From Heliocidaris tuberculata (Eukaryota > Echinodermata > Echinoidea > Camarodonta > Echinometridae): 64,000 nucleotides of DNA. Under the pieces are notes generated by a model that did no database searches, was not told the DNA's origin, and saw only the letters and a list, made by a program, of their open reading frames with translations. The position numbers were made by a program, and so were the translations under genes. Below are positions 22,141 through 34,801 of this stretch, piece by piece; positions within the stretch are counted from its first letter, which is position 1; each line of letters opens with the position of its first letter. Location: contig CM046832.1 of assembly GCA_025618425.1 (NCBI GenBank), positions 55,194,493 through 55,258,492 of the forward strand, in the 5' to 3' direction.

Positions 22141-24752
22141 TGGGGTGGGTTAGGGAAATTTTCGTGACAAAAGCACCAAATTTTACACGAAGACTCCTTG
22201 TGGCCTAGTTATTAATATCAGTCGAGGAGCCATCGCAAATTTTTAAAGGTAGTCGAGTAAAATGGTAAAATCCAAAATGGCCGCCACCTAATATGATATA
22301 AACAATCTTTTCGAGTTAAATAATTTAATAGGAAGCATAAATGTTTTGTCAGATGAAAATATCGAGATCATATAACATCACATCACTTATCATTTCAAAA
22401 AATACAGGGCCTGTTTATAGGCACATCAAATGATTTTTAAAATAATATCTGTAAAGGGCGCCCTCACTTAGATCAAAAATTTTACTTCGACAACGGCCAC
22501 TGTAAAAGGAGCTGTATTTCAGCCAGGAAATAAATGAAAAACACAGCCGAATAGTTGGCAAAGCGTTCTACTCATTCCTAAGTGTTTTTATAGTCAAGAA
22601 TGAGATATATTTTTACTCTCCTTTCTTTTCTCGATCAGTCTTGATGCGTCTAATTATGGATTTTTATTTGCCGCCGCAAAAGAGAAGAGATTGGTTTATG
22701 AGCAAACAGACTGCGAGTACATGATATTTAAGGTTACCACGTGACTAACTTAGAGATGACATATCTTATATTTGAAATCGAAATACCTCTCCGAAACAAA
22801 GAAATTTGTCTTCATGTAATAAAGGATCACAGACTCACTTTGTACGATTGCATCGGGGAATATGAACGATATTACATTCCTTCCCTCTTAGTAGGCCTTC
22901 CCTATCCAATGAATTACCGAATGACATGAATTTGATATAATACATTTTTTCTTTAGTTTGTGAATGAAAGTACAGTAATAAACCTCTGCAAACAGTAATA
23001 AAAGTCATTGATGTGTGTGGTAGATGTAAAAGAATGCATGATGATACTCCTTTCACAAACATTTCAGTTTTTATTGGGAGTCATGATGATGAAATGGAAG
23101 TATAATGCAGATTTTTCCCCCAGATAGTTTAATTACTGAGTAATCTAGCTTTTTGTTATTTCTATCATTTATGTCATATCGCATTTTAAAAAATACTTTT
23201 GTCATTTTGCAAAGATATTTTTTAAATGTAATCCATGTCAATTCAGTCCTAGGACTGCGATTATTCATTTCTCCAGCAAAATCGCTCTGCTTCTCTATCA
23301 TTATTTCATGTATAACTGTTTGCACATTACTGAAAATCAAATGAATATTGCATTGATAGGTATAAATAATAATATCTTATTGAATTTACTATTACAAATA
23401 TAATATATATATATCGTATGTGTGATTGCTGTATAAAGCACCAATAAAACATAGGGTATGAGGCAGTGGGGGCGGGGGAGCCTGGAGCTGGGCGCAACCC
23501 ATATCCTTAAGGATTTTTAAAGTTCCTACTGGGGCAATCATCACCTCATATTCGGGCAGCGAGGTGCCCGAATATCTCATTTTCATATGTTATCTAATGT
23601 TTTTTTGATGGCGAAAAACGTTCTTTTACTATAGTAAATTATCTTATTTTGAAAACTGGAAAGCTGATATTCCGGCAAGAGACATCAGCCCCCCCCCCCC
23701 CCCTCGCAAAATTGTGCCCGTACGCCTGTGCAATATAGACTGACCTCAATTTTGCATTAACTTGTGAATAGTTTATGCTTATCTAAATCAATACTTTCAA
23801 AAAATTTCAAGATAAAAATTGTCAAAGAACCAAATATGATATGTAAAAAGACCCCCACATAGTTTATATTATGTTTTGCATATATTTTGTGATATAATGA
23901 ATATCTAAATAGTTGGGCTTGACCAGTACCATCCTGCCCTGTGTCCTGTCATTCCCCGCCAGCCCCAGCTTGCCTGCCTTACCTTAGTCTGGATTATATT
24001 TAACCATGACCATACAGATATATTATCATATATTAACCATAAAGAGATATATGTTTTTCAAATGTGTCAGTAATACATTCTGGTAGCGAAATCGGATGCT
24101 ACTTAAAGTCCAGAACAATTACAATTTCAACATAAGGGATATGCTGGGCCCATATACCTTATATTATCTAAATATGATACATTCCATTTCTCTTAAAGCT
24201 ACAGTGATTACTCATAAGTAGAGTAAGGTTGTCCGCAAGGCGACATAATACTAAAACTGAGCTGTGTTTCAAGAAATATGCAGTTATAGACTGAGATTTT
24301 ACGTGTGTGGCAAGCTCAAAAAGTGTCCGATGGACCGTTGCAGTCATCAATATTCAGTGTATGAGACACACGCGATAGCTCCGTATGTATTGCGATGTCA
24401 GTGTTTGATATCGCTGCGCTGGTTTTTGACCGTATTGTATGTGAGAAGTTTTTGGCGTGGGACGCTTGCTTGGACTGCTGCCATTTTACTCAGCGCGCGA
24501 ACTCTCCATTGAGTTTGGGCATGTGGCCGAAGACCAGCACCATGCCGAAGACCAGCACCATGCCGAAAACCGGCTCCAAGACAGTGAAAATGAAATAGAA
24601 TTGCCACGGCAACTATTTATTTATTTTTTCGGATTTTTTTGTTTGTTTTGTTTTGGTTTTTTTTTTTTTTTGGGGGGGGGGTTAAAACTGAAACAAAAAG
24701 TCTTCCATGATTTGAGTGCAAAAAAAAAAAAATAATTTTGTAATAAAGAGTT
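22141..24752. other. No gene seen
   Basis: AT-rich, with AAAATGGCCGCC-type repeat-like words near 22270, a C run at 23690-23703 and a T/G run at 24658-24680. Open frames are short and unsupported. Confidence 0.5.
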
Positions 24753-25087
24753 ATGAAATAGGATTTTGTCTTACGTGGCCAAAGGCCAACTTAGAATGGC
24801 AGTCATCATGGAATATTTGCCTGCTACCATGGTTACGGACATATTTCGAAAGGGCTCCTCGGCTAAAATCCTTTATATACCCTAGGGAAGCTTCATACCA
24901 AAAACGGTGGTTTTGAGCGTCATGAAATAGGATTTTGTCTTACGTGGCCGAAGACCAGCATAAATGGCGGTTATCTTGGATATTTGCCTGTTGCCATGGT
25001 TACGGACATATTTGGAGAGGGCTCCCGGACTGAAATCACTTTATATACCCTAAGGAAGCTTCACACCAGAAATGGTGTTTTTGTCCG
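24753..25087 (+). repeat. 169-bp tandem duplication
   Basis: Units 24753-24921 and 24922-25087 both begin ATGAAATAGGATTTTGTC and share CCATGGTTACGGACATATTT and TTTATATACCCTA. Upstream, ATGCCGAAGACCAGCACC is repeated at 24532-24575, related to the unit's GGCCGAAGACCAGCA. Confidence 0.9.
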
Positions 25088-27612
25088 GCGTGTCACGATA
25101 ATCGAAAACATAGCCCAGATACTTAGCAAGCTCCTGACAGAATTATAACACTCTTATTCCTTATCGGATTCTGCTTAAACTTTCACTAATCTGTTTTTTT
25201 TTTTTTTTTTCAGTTTTAATTCAAATAAACTGCATTCCAGAAGGGAACTTCCTCTTTAAATGATTGCGCATATACAACAGTTTCCTGGTCTACGTTCTGC
25301 CCCAGGAAAATACACGTTTGGAGGGAGAAAACTTAATTAAAATGATTGCCAGATCAGTGGAGCGCCATCTACAACTTGTCAATATGACCAAAACGAAGCC
25401 GATCATCCAAAATGGCCTAATCTTGCTTTTAGAAATTATTCCACAACGATACGAATTAATTATATGACTGATGTCCTTCTCTTATCCTCTTTCTTCTCAT
25501 CCTTGCTATAACTTTCTCATCTAGCTCCTGTTTTCCGTTTCTTCTTCTTCTTCTTCCGTCGTGATCTTTTCTCCTTTTTATCTTTTTTCGTCTTTTATTA
25601 TTATTCTCTTTCTTGTCACCTTTTTCATATTAATTTTCTTTTCTCTTCCTTTGTCCTCACCATCATCATTAATTTGCTCCGTCTGTAAGTCATCGACATT
25701 AATATTTTTTTAAATACAAGTTTGACTTTAAACCTGGCCGAACGGATATCCTCTGAATAAGTCTCAGGTGAGATCTAAATAAGTGATCCTTAAAACGGAA
25801 GTGCGTCAAAGACGAAATTGAAAATTAATATTACGTTCTGTACTTTGCCCCGACGATGAAAACTATGAGTATCTAAGGTTTGTCTCTGTTCATTACCCCC
25901 AAGAAAGGCAATACTTGCCTAGCGAAAGCTACTTCTTCATAATTAGGGTAATCATATATTGTCATTGCCTCGATTCGATGATTGCTCGGCTAAATTCATT
26001 ATGTCAATAGGATTATGCTCCGTAGAAAGTAATCAATCATCTTCTATTATTATCGACTCCACTCTATCGTTGGAGGTGCTGAAAATAGCACTCAGCATCG
26101 ATTCTTTCAAACTTACATCAAATCAATAATTACATTCTGATCCCTTTTCTTGTTCTCAGTTGTCAATGTTGTTATTTTTTAAAGTAAGCTTTTGTTTTCG
26201 ATAATTTTAAGTTATTTTCATGATTAGTTCTTTTGAAATAAAACTTCCCAAAAGCTCTGTATCTTACATTCCAAATTGCAAGGACTGAAAAGAAAAGAAT
26301 CCAATTTTTCGCATTCTCAGGAATTTCTCTCTTTCTATTCAATTACTGTACATGTAAATCGTTTATGATCTGAGCTCTTGTTAGTATTTGTGGGATATGA
26401 TTTCTAATTAATGAAGTTAATGAATAGAATTCATCGGAAATAAGCGATTTTACATGTAAAGTATTTTAAGATGTCATTACATATAATGATGCAATACACT
26501 TAATGGAAAAGTTTGATTATTAAGAAGGAAATAGAAAGAACTTGATAGGAGGAGGAGAGAAAGACAAGAGAAAAGAGACAGGTATGAAGACATTGAAAAT
26601 TAGGAAGGGGATATAGAGTAGGAGACAGAGAGGAAGAGCGAAAGAAAGAGACAAAGTGGGAGAGAGAAAGGCATAGAGACACAGAGGGAGCACCTCTGAA
26701 TATAAAATAATTTAATGATTAAATTTAGAATACACTCGCATATAAAATATATCACTAAAGGAAAAGAAAGGTACAAATTAAGCCTACGTCAGTTGGTGGA
26801 TGCACCGGTCGGCTTGTAACTCTGAAAGGAAAATATTTTATTTATCTATACAAATCTATGAAATTTCAACACATCTGCTCTTCCCCAAAATGGGATTATG
26901 GTAGAATTACAAGACCTGTAGCACCTGGTGTCTGGTAATTATTTTGACCACTCTCATCCGGACCAGGATGTAACGCTGACCGCTGTCCGGACAGTCGGGT
27001 CAATAGAGTGCAATTCTAAGCAAATTACATGCAGTTGACGATGTTTTGATGCTAATGAAATCTATAAATTAAGGCAAAATGAATTAGCTGACCCAATTTG
27101 GTGGCAATTTTAACGGTTTTGAACCCCTTTTAAGCCCACTTTATATTCATTATCACTTTTCTCAACTTCATCCACATAAAACTCGAAAAGAACGTAAAAT
27201 GCTTCATGAATAGGTAAGTATTTTTCTCTAGTAAATGAATACCATGCACTGCAGTCGTGTACTAAGGCATTTTCCCAACATGTATATATATATACGTTTT
27301 ATCATGATAAATTGTTTAATACTTTACACTATAGAGCATGGACATACAGTACCAGTAGGATGGCTTATATTTTCTAATAAAACGTTTTGTATTAATACTC
27401 GTAATATAACATTCTCTTTTTCTGCATACATATGGAGATAAAGCCATAAAGGTATTTGTAAACCTTAGTCATTGGTCTAGATCTACACGAATCTTTTGAT
27501 GATATCTAATTGTTTCAAAACTTTCAACCATGCCCAGCCTTGTAGTCTATCTAACTACTACCCGGTTATTACGTCACAAAATTATGAGAAATGAGACATT
27601 TAAAAATCCTTC
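25088..27612. other. No gene seen
   Basis: Contains a T run (25193-25210), a CT-rich stretch (25460-25690) and a purine-rich GA stretch (26520-26690). No exon recognised. Confidence 0.5.
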
Positions 27613-27620
27613 ATTGATAC

Positions 27621-27938
27621 CAGGGGCGGAACCAGGATTTTGTAAAAAAAAAAAAAAAAAAAAGGGGGGGGGGCACCAGAAAATTTTCTGACAAGCAACA
27701 AAAAAAAAGTTATCAGATTTTTGGGATCCAGTTCTCCTCCAGAATACTCCGACAAGCAAAGAAAAAAAAAGGTTATCACATTTTTGGGGTCAACTTTTCG
27801 TACAGAATTCTCTGACAAGCAAAAAAAAAAATGGTTATCAGTTCTAAAGGGGCGTGGGGGACACAATGTATACCTTTCCTTCAAAGGGGAGGGGGGCACG
27901 GGCCGGAATTGCCCCCCCCCCACTTAATTTCGCCACTG
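27621..27938 (+). mobile_element. hAT-type MITE, 318 bp, copy 2
   Basis: Same family as 17379-17696. Termini are CAGGGGCGGAACC and CGCCACTG, with a perfect 8-bp duplication ATTGATAC (27613-27620 and 27939-27946). Three internal tandem units contain TCTGACAAGCAAAAAAAA or a close variant. Both copies happen to be 318 bp although their insides have rearranged. Confidence 0.93.
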
Positions 27939-27946
27939 ATTGATAC

Positions 27947-30900
27947 CTCACATCTTCTGTCAAAACAAGTAGTTCCGCTTAGAATATTTTTGATACCTAA
28001 TATAACCTAGTCGGTCATTATCACCTTCATTATTACATATTATACATTATATAATTGCTATTTTGATTGTATGTATGGCGAAATGACTCCGTTGCCTATA
28101 CGTCAGTTGTGTTTGCACTACAGATAAAAACAATTATTAAGTAATTAAGAGAGAATCGATTACATGCGAGATGTACGTCGTTAAAGAGTTGCATTAATTT
28201 ACAACAATACACGTCGAAGAGAGACGAGGCTCTAGAGCTAATGATTTATTCCGAAGGGCGATCGTCTTCACTTTGAGTAAACTCTGACGTTCAACAATCG
28301 ATTTTAGTTCTCTCTATGATGTCCATTATCGATAGACTAGCCTAATTTAGTCCATTCACGTGGTTTAGACGATTTTCTGGAAGAGAAAAGTCAGAAGACG
28401 TTTCATTCATGACACCATTGTAAATGAAAATAAATTAGTTGACGGTACATAAATTCTGCCTCGTCTGACTGAATTTTTTCTCCAAGAAGATCAGTGACAT
28501 AAAAAAATTAAGTCATTTGTTTTCACGTTGTAGAAAAAGAGAAAATGGACCATTCATCGGTCCCTATCAAGGAACTTCAGATATATCAATTTTTTTTTAA
28601 ATTTCACCTTAAGTAAAAAAAAATTGTCATAATGGATCTACCGGAGACCTTTTCGTTTCCAAGCCAGTCTGCTTGGTAATGACTCTTCTTAACTCATAAA
28701 AAGTCTTTAAAGTTTAATTGAATTAGATGGGTTATGGTGAAAATTTTCCTCTGCAGTCTTACTATTGAATTTTTATTTTTTTTAAACTAAACAATGAGTT
28801 TGTTTCTGACAAAAAAAGGAGAAAGACTGTCTAAAGTCCAATTAAAGATTCACTTGAAAATTTTAAGAGTTTGGAAGAAAAGGAATTTTCTAATTAGTAA
28901 TATTTTATATCATAGCATTTATATCCATATCAGAGGGAATGAATTTGTTATTTCTAAATATATCTATTATTAATTATTAATTGTTTCAGCGGAGATTAAA
29001 AGAACATATTCTTTTTTTAATCATTGTTATTATTGTTGTTATTGTATCTTTTTATGTTATGCACTACAGTATTATGTTAATATGATTGATTGAAACAGTG
29101 AATAAACTGGATATAAAATCAATTTAAGTGAAAAAAAATATCCCTGTAAAAGTCTCCATGAAGTTTTATGAACGTATGATGAATGTTTGGGTTTCGCCCC
29201 ATTCAAAAATGTCAAATTATTGAACACTTTGTTGCTTCAATAAATGTGCATGCTTATAATGAGCGATCGCAACATAAAAATAGTTTAAACACAAGACCAG
29301 ACATGAATGTTACCCCAAACCCAGCCCTAATATATGGGTAAAAGAATACTAAGAATGTCGGCAGAGCTCGTTAAGAAGAACTCAAGTGGGTTTCCGAGTA
29401 GTAAGATCTAGTTCAGCCTTTGGGCTTACATCCACAAAGAACCTCGAGCAAATAAGACTGCTAGCTGAAGTCTACTGTTATCAGGTTCTGACAAAACATC
29501 TAGCTATCGCGGGGTATACGTATTTATGGTTTTGTGTGTAGAGACGAAAATTAAACCTATCAAAAGCGTACTCAAATACATGAGAACAAAAAATAAACGA
29601 TATACACCCACGCACAACACATACATAGCATACGCACGCATTAAATCTAAGGATCATGAACTATTTGGTAATAACACCGATAGGCAATGGTACTTTCAAA
29701 AGTGTGATGTTAGGAAAGAAATAAAAGGCAATTTAGGGGAAAATTAGTCAGGGGGCGTAGGAAGAAAGAAAGACATGGAAGGGGTAGACAGTTGATGTGA
29801 CAGATAGGGAAATAGGGTGTAACAAATGCAAACAGGATAGCTAGGAACAAAAGGGGAACGGATTTTGGGACAAGATGACAAGTACGGTGTGTGCGCGTTG
29901 CATGTGTGGGTGTTTGTCAGTGTTTGTGGGAGTGGGTTGAGTTACCTAGAGAAGAAAAGGTGGATGTGTGGGAACACTACCTAAGATTCGAACGATGCAT
30001 GGCGACATCAAGTTGCGTTTTTTCACTGACTGTTGCATTAAGTAAAGTGTCTGAATGAAATTAGCTTCTTCTTCTTTCTTTCTTTCTTTCTTTCTTTCAT
30101 TCTTTTTTTTTTTCTTTTTTTCTTTTTTCTTTTTGCTTTCAAAAATAAAACAATTCCATTCTCCTATAGGCCTATACAGGCACTTGTTTTGAAGAGTCTT
30201 TATCATGTATAACATATTAAAGTTTAATCCACCAAATTTATAGAAATACATTACTTTTTTGCAAAGTGTAATTTGACTAATTTATGGGACGATTTCACCA
30301 TACTTTCCTTGATTCATCAGCTTCGTAGTAGACATCTTAATAGGTCTATAACAAGCCGCCAGAAAGTTTTAACCAGTATGCCATTACTATACTTCCCTTC
30401 CGTGTGCTCTTTTTTTTAAAGCTTTCTACGAAAACATGATGAAGCATGAAAGATTATTCATCATACGTAATAGCAAAATGACGCCGAATATAGAGATCAA
30501 AGTTCCTCTTTTTACCACTTATTTCCATTTTCCTCGATTTAAGTCCTGGATTAAGTTGCTGACAGGACATTAATCCTACCTTGACAAAGAAATAATGTAT
30601 GCTTTATAGCTTTCCTATAACGTCACAAAAATCTTTTCTCTCAACTGAAAATAATTCGTTATTACTTAGTAAGATCAGCTCTCCATTAAAAGACATGTTA
30701 GCATAACTATACCAGCAAAGTTCCTTCCCCTGATTATTCTTTTTATAGAAACATGCATTTCACTACTCGTCTTCTAGCAGTAATTAGTATGATAAAGTTT
30801 ACAGACATTTTGTGTGCTCACACACGGTCCTCTGCGGAAATGGACCAGTAATTAAGCAAACATTCCATTAATGGGATTATTCATGCGAATGACAATGAAA

Positions 30901-31139
30901 TGATGGTAAAAAGAGTCTAGTAGCGTCATTCATATCTGCTCTTGGCGTCGAATCACCAGTGGGGAAGGGGGAAAGAAAGAATTACGTACGCCCTAACTAT
31001 ACACACACACACACACACACACACAGAGAACACACACTCACCCTCGCCCACACTCGGCACACGCATACCGGGTCGTGCGCACGGGCAGCATATTTGGTTC
31101 TCAAGCTCGTCCATTTCAAACGTGGCTGATTCGATCAAT
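27947..31139. other. No gene seen
   Basis: AT-rich, with the CTTT tract at 30061-30135 and a CA microsatellite at 30999-31024. No exon or named element recognised. Confidence 0.5.
30061..30135. repeat. (CTTT)n pyrimidine tract
   Basis: CTTT units followed by T-rich sequence. Confidence 0.9.
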
Positions 31140-31600
31140 TGATGTTAACGCCATTTAAAAAGTGAGAACTGATGAGAGACGATACAATTTGGCAGCGAAC
31201 ACACGCGAACTCAGGCGTATTACAACGAAATAATAAAAAGTCCACAATATCACTTGATTCTAGTGCGCAGCCGTGGATGCGAGGATAACTAATTCTTTGA
31301 TTATCAGGTAGTCGGGGCTTACCTTTTCTCTTTTCTGCTTCGTGCGAGACTGTTCTTAATAAGAATTAGCTGCTGGTTTTTCAATTTGAAACTGAAAATA
31401 AAAATTGTCGAGGGAGTGCACTGCATAAAAGGAGACGGGAATTTGCTCGGATTTTCATTTCCATATCGTCTAAAATTTTGATATATATTTGCTTTTAAAA
31501 CGTTGAGATAGTGAAGAGTCAGCAGGAAGAACAGAAGGAGGGAAACTAAAAAGTAGAGACGGCAGGGCAAGAGCGGTTGCTGTTCGGTGGGATACGTATC
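31140..31600 (+). promoter_or_regulatory. Upstream region of the signal-peptide exon
   Basis: Immediately upstream of the ATG at 31601. No clear TATA box or initiator was found. A minus-strand open frame (31319-31570) with a hydrophobic start overlaps it. Both strands have donor-like sites here, so transcript direction needs RNA data. Confidence 0.25.
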
Positions 31601-31667
31601 ATGGCCAAGTTATACCCAACCATTTATGCCTCTTTAATTTGTTTGGCGCTAATCTTCGTACACACAG
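31601..31667 (+). CDS. First coding exon of a probable secreted protein (signal peptide), partial
   Basis: ATG at 31601 lies in a strong context (A at -3, G at +4). It opens a frame that begins MAKLYPTIYASLICLALIF, then VHT, and ends in phase 1 at a near-perfect donor CACAG|GTAAGA (31668). A short charged N-terminus, a 13-15 residue hydrophobic core and small residues before the exon end are the classic layout of a cleavable signal peptide. Signal peptides commonly occupy their own first exon ending in phase 1. The sequence 31140-31600 upstream would be promoter and 5' UTR. No family can be named from this exon alone. Confidence 0.6.
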
Positions 31668-33660
31668 GTAAGACTTACACCATTTACTTCCAGTTTCTCT
31701 CAAAATGGCTTAGAACAATCCGAGAAGAGTAATGATGAGTCAAATGTAGCTTACGATTGTATGTAAACCGAGGGGGGGGGGGGGGGGTACGTAATCATTA
31801 TTATTTTTATTATTATTATTCATTATAGCCTAAGAACTACTTTTATACCTGATACATCTGGAGAGAAACTCAATGTGATAAAGAAAGAGATAAAACATAC
31901 ATATTTCAACATCTACAAATATGATATTGTAAATACAAAACCGATCAAAAAACAAAGACATATAATTATGAATTTTAAAATACGACATGCACAGGAAGCA
32001 CCCCGTTTTTAGTGTAAAATATAATTATCGACAAGTTTTTTATTCCTATATTTGAAGAAATTACAATTCCGTTCTTATTTACTGGATTGATTTAGATAAT
32101 AGTCTTCATCTAACATATTATTAATTGTAAGATTTTCAGATGAAGAGCCATATCATTTAGGTTTATTATCAATGAATTTAAATCGAATTTAGACGCGGTA
32201 AGCCACCTTCTTGCATGATGACGAGAAAGTGAGAGATGAATATAAAGAATAGAAATGTTCAAGGCGTATCATCAAATGATTAAAAGATCGTACCAGTGAG
32301 ACTTACCCACCCACAAATGAGGCGCTTTACTTTTCTATAAACCTTGCAATAAGAAGAGAGAGAGAGAGAGAAAGATAAAGAAAGCGAGAAAGTGAAAGAA
32401 AAGGGTGAAATGAGAAAATGAGAGAGAGAGATTCTAAGTACGTGGAATCACTGAAGAGTGTAATCTTGTGAGAGAGAGAGAGAGAGAGAGAGAGAAGAAC
32501 AAAATAAGATTGTTAAAAAGGGGGAGAGGGAGAGATTAAAACTATGTCGAATCATTATAGAGTGTAATCTAACTGGGTATCGCTCTAGTTTCAGTGTTGG
32601 ATATTAAATCGCTGTCGGGCTTACTGAACCCGTGTGTCTTGAATGAAGACCCTATTCTGTCATGATGTATCGAGGAAAACCCCTCTTGAAGCGGAGTTCA
32701 TTTCCCTTTTCCCGGGTTATGAAAACTAGTGTGTTATCTTCTCCGAGCGTTAATGAAAATGATGTCATCAAAATTCACCTGAGATTAAAGGCACTGAATA
32801 GCTTTCGATAGAAAAACATTTAAGATTACTCTTTGTCAGTATATTGTTGGTGTATGCTTATCTTCCCTTACGTGACTACATAAGGATGCTTGTAATTTTC
32901 GTTGATTTAGATATATGTTATGACGTTGTAAACTGAGGAGATGTTTCTAAGGCATTTCTCGCCTGGGTGTGGGTAAAATTTATTATACATTTTATAAAAT
33001 TCCATTAAGAAGCAACCTAAGGCGACCTTGAATCGGGGAGTTGAAAGATGTCCCACTTCCCTGTAATTTGTTCTAAAAAAATCCCCAAATTACATTGATG
33101 ATGAAATATTATAAGACAAACACTATATGGGTGACTAATTGGTTAGTCAGAGCTCTGTGACAAGGCAGTAATGAATTTATGAGAGAATAGCTTCGTAACA
33201 GTTTCGAAATGTTGGAAATTTCTTTAGGCCTATCGCATGTTTTGCCCTTTGAATGAAAAATAAAAACTTCCATGTCAAAATAACATCAAACTTGACAGAT
33301 ATTCGGATAATATACAATCAGGGGAAGCATTCATGAATGACTCTGTTCTAAAATACGCCTTATTAAGAAATCTTGCTCGACACAGAGTGATATGAATACT
33401 GGCTAAATGGTAAAATTGGTATCTAGTCACCAAATTCTGAAACGAAAAATGTAAATTAATGTATAAAGTTTTGGATGCCAAAGTGGCAGTTCCTCAACAT
33501 TTGAAGATTAATTCACATTTGTAGGTCACAAATATTGATAATTTATCTGTCATATAATATAGTGGGTTTCCACTGAAAAATGTCACATTTTTCCAGGAAA
33601 CATAATGCAATCATGGATTTCTACCAAATCAAACATCAAAGCGAACACTGGAACCATTTC
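31668..33660 (+). other. Putative intron of the peptide gene, first part
   Basis: AT-rich DNA. It has a G run (31771-31787), GA-rich microsatellites at 32357-32372 and 32470-32495, and a partial duplication of a segment containing GAGTGTAATCT around 32415-32572. No further exon is recognised. Confidence 0.5.
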
Positions 33661-34512
33661 ACCACTATAACATTACACCTTCTGCTGTAGGCAATCAGTT
33701 TAATTTACACGCCTCATGTTTTGACTCCGAACTAGGGCATCATTATGTAATGATTGAGACTTTTCCCCATTATAACAATAGATCAATTCAAGAGCAGTTA
33801 TTCTCCCCTTCCACCTAATAAATAATTAAAACAAAAGAAACATTTAAATATCAAACATGAGAATACACCCCTCTGGCTTATGTTTGTTTTTGTTTTCGTT
33901 TTTGTTTTTGTTTTTTCATTGCTAGATGCATTCGAGTTTTGGGACTTGATATATCATCATCATTAAAAGTTATTGCTTTGAAAGACGACAACAGCAAGCT
34001 ACTATGGCCACTACTGAAACTTCCTATGGAATACAAGATAAAGAAAGCACAGGGAGAACAAGTGTACTTGATAATAAAACACATTATTTTTAACTAGTTA
34101 CCACTCTAACATTACGCCTTAAGCTGTTGCCAATCAGTTTAATTACCGCGCATCATGTTTTGTCTCCGAAGTTGCCACTAGGGCGTCATTATGTCTTGAT
34201 TGAGACATTTCCCCATTGTGCCAATAGATCAATTCAAGAGCAGTTACTTTTCCCTTCCTCCAAATTTTTTTAAAAAGAAGAAAAATTCAGTCATCAAAGA
34301 TGAGAAAACGCGCCTCTGGCTAATGTATTTTCATTGTTAGCTCCATTAGAGTTTTGGGACTTGATATATCATCATCATTAACAGTTATTGGCTTCAAGGA
34401 AGACAGCAACAAGCTAATATGCCTACAACGGAAGCCTACTATCGAATACAAATAAAGAAAGCGCAATAAGGACAAGGGTGCTTAAGAATTAAAAAAACAT
34501 TGTCTTACTAGT
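33661..34512 (+). repeat. Tandem duplication, two units of 439 and 413 bp
   Basis: Unit 1 (33661-34099) and unit 2 (34100-34512) both start ACCACT(A/C)TAACATTAC and end with ACTAGT. They share long blocks such as TAGATCAATTCAAGAGCAGTTA and GAGTTTTGGGACTTGATATATC, cited here in parts. They have diverged by substitutions and small indels. They sit just upstream of the hairpin and candidate exon. Confidence 0.85.
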
Positions 34513-34713
34513 CAGTCCCCCAATAAAAAAAAATGAGATAACATTCGTCCGGGCTTTATGGCATTCTCTGGAATGTTCATATAAAACGTTAATTGCTGAT
34601 ATTAATGATTTGGGGCTTTCTATTCTTGATCGAACGTTAATGATTGCTGTTAATGGAGACATGATATCGATTATTAGCCGAAAGTTCCGGCTAATAAACC
34701 TTTGTTTTTTTTC

Positions 34714-34776
34714 AGATAAGCCAGCCCCAAGTTACCCTTCGGGGCCGGAAGGGTATAACCTGAGGCTGGCTTATCT
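34714..34776 (+). other. Near-perfect 63-nt hairpin (pre-miRNA-like or MITE remnant)
   Basis: The arm AGATAAGCCAGCC (34714-34726) pairs perfectly with GGCTGGCTTATCT (34764-34776). Pairing then continues through two mismatches and a 2-base bulge to CCCTTC/GAAGGG around a 7-base loop GGGGCCG (34741-34747). About 25 base pairs form. The size fits a precursor microRNA, but no expression evidence exists. It overlaps the candidate peptide exon. Confidence 0.6.
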
Positions 34777-34801
34777 GAAAGAAAATATTGAAAAGGATTG
34801 A
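34716..34801 (+). CDS. Candidate second exon completing a 50-aa secreted peptide
   Basis: A strong acceptor (CTAAT branch-like site at 34691, T-tract, TTTTTTTTCAG) precedes 34716. Joined in phase to the exon ending at 31667, the frame continues DKPAPSYPSGPEGYNLRLAY, then LKENIEKD, and stops at TGA 34799. The product would be 50 residues: a signal peptide plus a 28-residue mature peptide with no cysteine, no dibasic site and no amidation glycine. YPSGPE followed by a helical LRLAYL stretch faintly recalls the NPY/NPF layout, but the RxRF/Y-amide end is missing, so I do not assign it. The first 60 bases form a hairpin, so this may not be coding. It is GC-rich compared with its surroundings. Confidence 0.35.

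Noticed and set aside
31319..31570. Minus-strand frame with a hydrophobic start and a donor-like AAAAG|GTAAGC, possible second secreted protein
   Set aside because: It overlaps the 5' region of the plus-strand exon head to head with only about 30 bases between starts, and the rest of the frame looks like random AT-rich translation. The plus-strand exon has the better start context.
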